Origin: JBBRHH01 sp038222915
GTDB taxonomy: Bacteria; Planctomycetota; Phycisphaerae; Tepidisphaerales; Tepidisphaeraceae
Assembly: GCA_038222915.1 (NCBI GenBank)
Contig: JBBRHH010000242.1
Location: 1 to 8,642 of the forward strand
DNA: 8,642 nt
Direction of reading: 5' to 3'
Part shown: positions 7,555-8,642 of the stretch, piece by piece
Layout of the letters: the number at the start of each line of letters is the position of its first letter
Numbering within the stretch: position 1 is the first letter of the stretch
Program-made: the position numbers and the translations under genes
The notes under the pieces: model-generated
Told to the model about the DNA's origin: nothing
Database searches by the model: none
What the model saw: the letters and a program-made list of their open reading frames with translations, nothing else

Positions 7555-8581
7555 AGTCGAGCTCCAGCAGTTTCTCACTCTGTACCGCGCGCTCTGCTTC
7601 ATCCTTTAGGGAACCAATCACCTTGCGCGCCTTCACATCCACAATCTCCCCCGTCGACGGATAGGCAAACCGTCCATCAATGCTGAACGTCACCCATCCC
7701 GGCTCGTCGCGCAGCTCAACACTCCCCACCTGCTTCGGCGGCATCACCGTGTTATCAAAAATATGCAGCCGCCGATTGTGCGCATCCGTCAGCCACAACT
7801 CCTTCTCGTCCGGCATCAACCCGATCCCATGGCTCGGACATCCATGCCGCAAAACCCCGCCCTTCGAAAACCCGTCCACCTCGACCCGGTGAATCTTCTT
7901 CCCACTCGCCAGATCTCCAACGTCAAACCCCAGCAGATCGTTCACGCACACAAAACAATGTTTCGATTTCCCATCCACTGTAAACGGCCGAATCGCCCCG
8001 CCAAACGGTCCCACCGTATGATCCAGCGTATTCGTCTTCACGTCGGCCACCCCGAGAACCGGCGATTTCAACCCCGCTAAATAAGCGTGCAACCCGTCCC
8101 GCCCAAACACCGTGTTGTGTGCCCCATCCCCCGTGTCGACCTTTGCAATCTCCTCCCCCGACTTCGCATTGATCACATGCCAGAATTTCCCCTCAAACGT
8201 CGGCTCGTAAATCGTCTTCCCATCCGGCGAAATCGACATCCGATCGCACCCTCCCTCATATGACTTTTGCCACACCAGCTTGTCGTTCGAAAGATCAAGG
8301 CAACTCAAACTCTTCGGCGTGCTGACATACAACCGCCCCGTCACCGCCGAATCACAAATCCCCTTCGTCGCCTCCGGATGCTTCTCATCCCCAAGCCCCG
8401 GCACCGCAATCCGCCGCACAAACTTGTGGCCATCATCGATATCAAAAATCAGCACCCCAACTCCGCCATACTGCACATCCGCCCGAACGCCCGGCGTGGC
8501 GACGTACAGATAATGGTGAGTGTCGCCAGCCGCGGCAACGAGCGGAAACAACAGACCAAGGGCCAGTGCAAGTGTGCGCAT
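7493..8581 (-). CDS. Exported YVTN/WD40-like beta-propeller protein
   Basis: A 362-residue protein with a clear signal peptide (residues 1-18: basic start, LALALGLLFPLV core, cleavage probably after AAA), so it is expected in the periplasm or outside the cell. The mature part is a series of propeller-type strands in about six or seven blades, for example HYLYVATPG with VLIFDID, GRLYVSTPKSLSCLDLSN, MSISPDGKTIYEP, DGLHAYLAG, GIGLMPDEKELWLTD with RRLHIFD, and GWVTFSIDGRFAYPS. These D-G and x-YV patterns match the YncE/YVTN repeat family, which lacks a common enzymatic function; ligand or protein binding is typical. The start at 8581 is fixed by the signal peptide; no strong Shine-Dalgarno sequence is seen. 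Its 3' end overlaps the convergent lipoprotein paralogue by 62 bases. No partner gene in the window suggests a specific role. Confidence 0.85.
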   Translation of the reverse strand: MRTLALALGLLFPLVAAAGDTHHYLYVATPGVRADVQYGGVGVLIFDIDDGHKFVRRIAVPGLGDEKHPEATKGICDSAVTGRLYVSTPKSLSCLDLSNDKLVWQKSYEGGCDRMSISPDGKTIYEPTFEGKFWHVINAKSGEEIAKVDTGDGAHNTVFGRDGLHAYLAGLKSPVLGVADVKTNTLDHTVGPFGGAIRPFTVDGKSKHCFVCVNDLLGFDVGDLASGKKIHRVEVDGFSKGGVLRHGCPSHGIGLMPDEKELWLTDAHNRRLHIFDNTVMPPKQVGSVELRDEPGWVTFSIDGRFAYPSTGEIVDVKARKVIGSLKDEAERAVQSEKLLELDFSDGKASLSGDQFGIGRVGP

Positions 8582-8616
8582 GCCAGTTCATACACGCGAC
8601 CAACGCAGATGTGCCT

Positions 8617-8632
8617 TCATTCCCGCCCAAAC
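8617..8632 (+). repeat. Copy 2 of a 16-base exact repeat
   Basis: TCATTCCCGCCCAAAC, identical to 375-390. It lies 36-51 bases upstream of the beta-propeller start, which reads on the minus strand, so relative to that gene the element reads GTTTGGGCGGGAATGA. It could be part of a promoter or a small dispersed repeat. Confidence 0.6.
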
Positions 8633-8642
8633 GGCAATTTCA

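Overview
The window is GC-rich and has a strong preference for C-ending codons (gcc, gtc, atc, ctc). With a large IRP1/AcnA-type aconitase, a short NAD-type isocitrate dehydrogenase, c-di-GMP signalling proteins, small lipocalin-like envelope proteins and an exported beta-propeller, it suggests a free-living aerobic bacterium. The style is compatible with Planctomycetota or another PVC-group member, but no phylogenetic marker here proves that. This is a chromosomal, housekeeping-plus-signalling stretch. I see no mobile element, CRISPR array, phage gene, rRNA or tRNA.

Layout, left to right. A possible gene start on the minus strand runs off the left edge (1-69, tentative). A 476-base gap follows. 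It holds a ten-unit tandem array with an exact 11-base period (103-212) and then a C-rich, G-poor leader. Next come acnA (546-3323, +), a small stand-alone PilZ protein (3336-3764, -), an HD-GYP phosphodiesterase with a C-terminal PilZ-like domain (3911-5338, +), NAD-dependent isocitrate dehydrogenase (5343-6353, -), a small lipocalin-like lipoprotein (6521-6940, +), its diverged paralogue (7081-7554, +) and a secreted YVTN/WD40-like beta-propeller (7493-8581, -). Genes alternate in strand almost perfectly, giving three convergent junctions (gaps of 12 and 4 bases, then a 62-base overlap) and divergent promoter regions between pairs.

Functionally, AcnA and the isocitrate dehydrogenase catalyse consecutive TCA-cycle steps (citrate to isocitrate to 2-oxoglutarate). 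Between them sit two divergently transcribed c-di-GMP genes, one predicted to bind the messenger and one predicted to degrade it while carrying its own PilZ-like domain. The right third is envelope material.

The most unusual observations are four. (1) The 11-base array upstream of acnA, with a 33-base higher-order period and a complementary 10-mer downstream. (2) A lipoprotein paralogue pair in which the second copy appears to have lost both the lipobox cysteine (TGC to TGG) and the ancestral stop (TAG to GAG), so that it now reads into the convergent neighbour. (3) Small hairpins built around stop codons at the convergent junctions. (4) A 16-base exact repeat upstream of two unrelated genes. 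I did not find a clearly new multi-gene system. All of this comes from reading the sequence by eye, without database searches.
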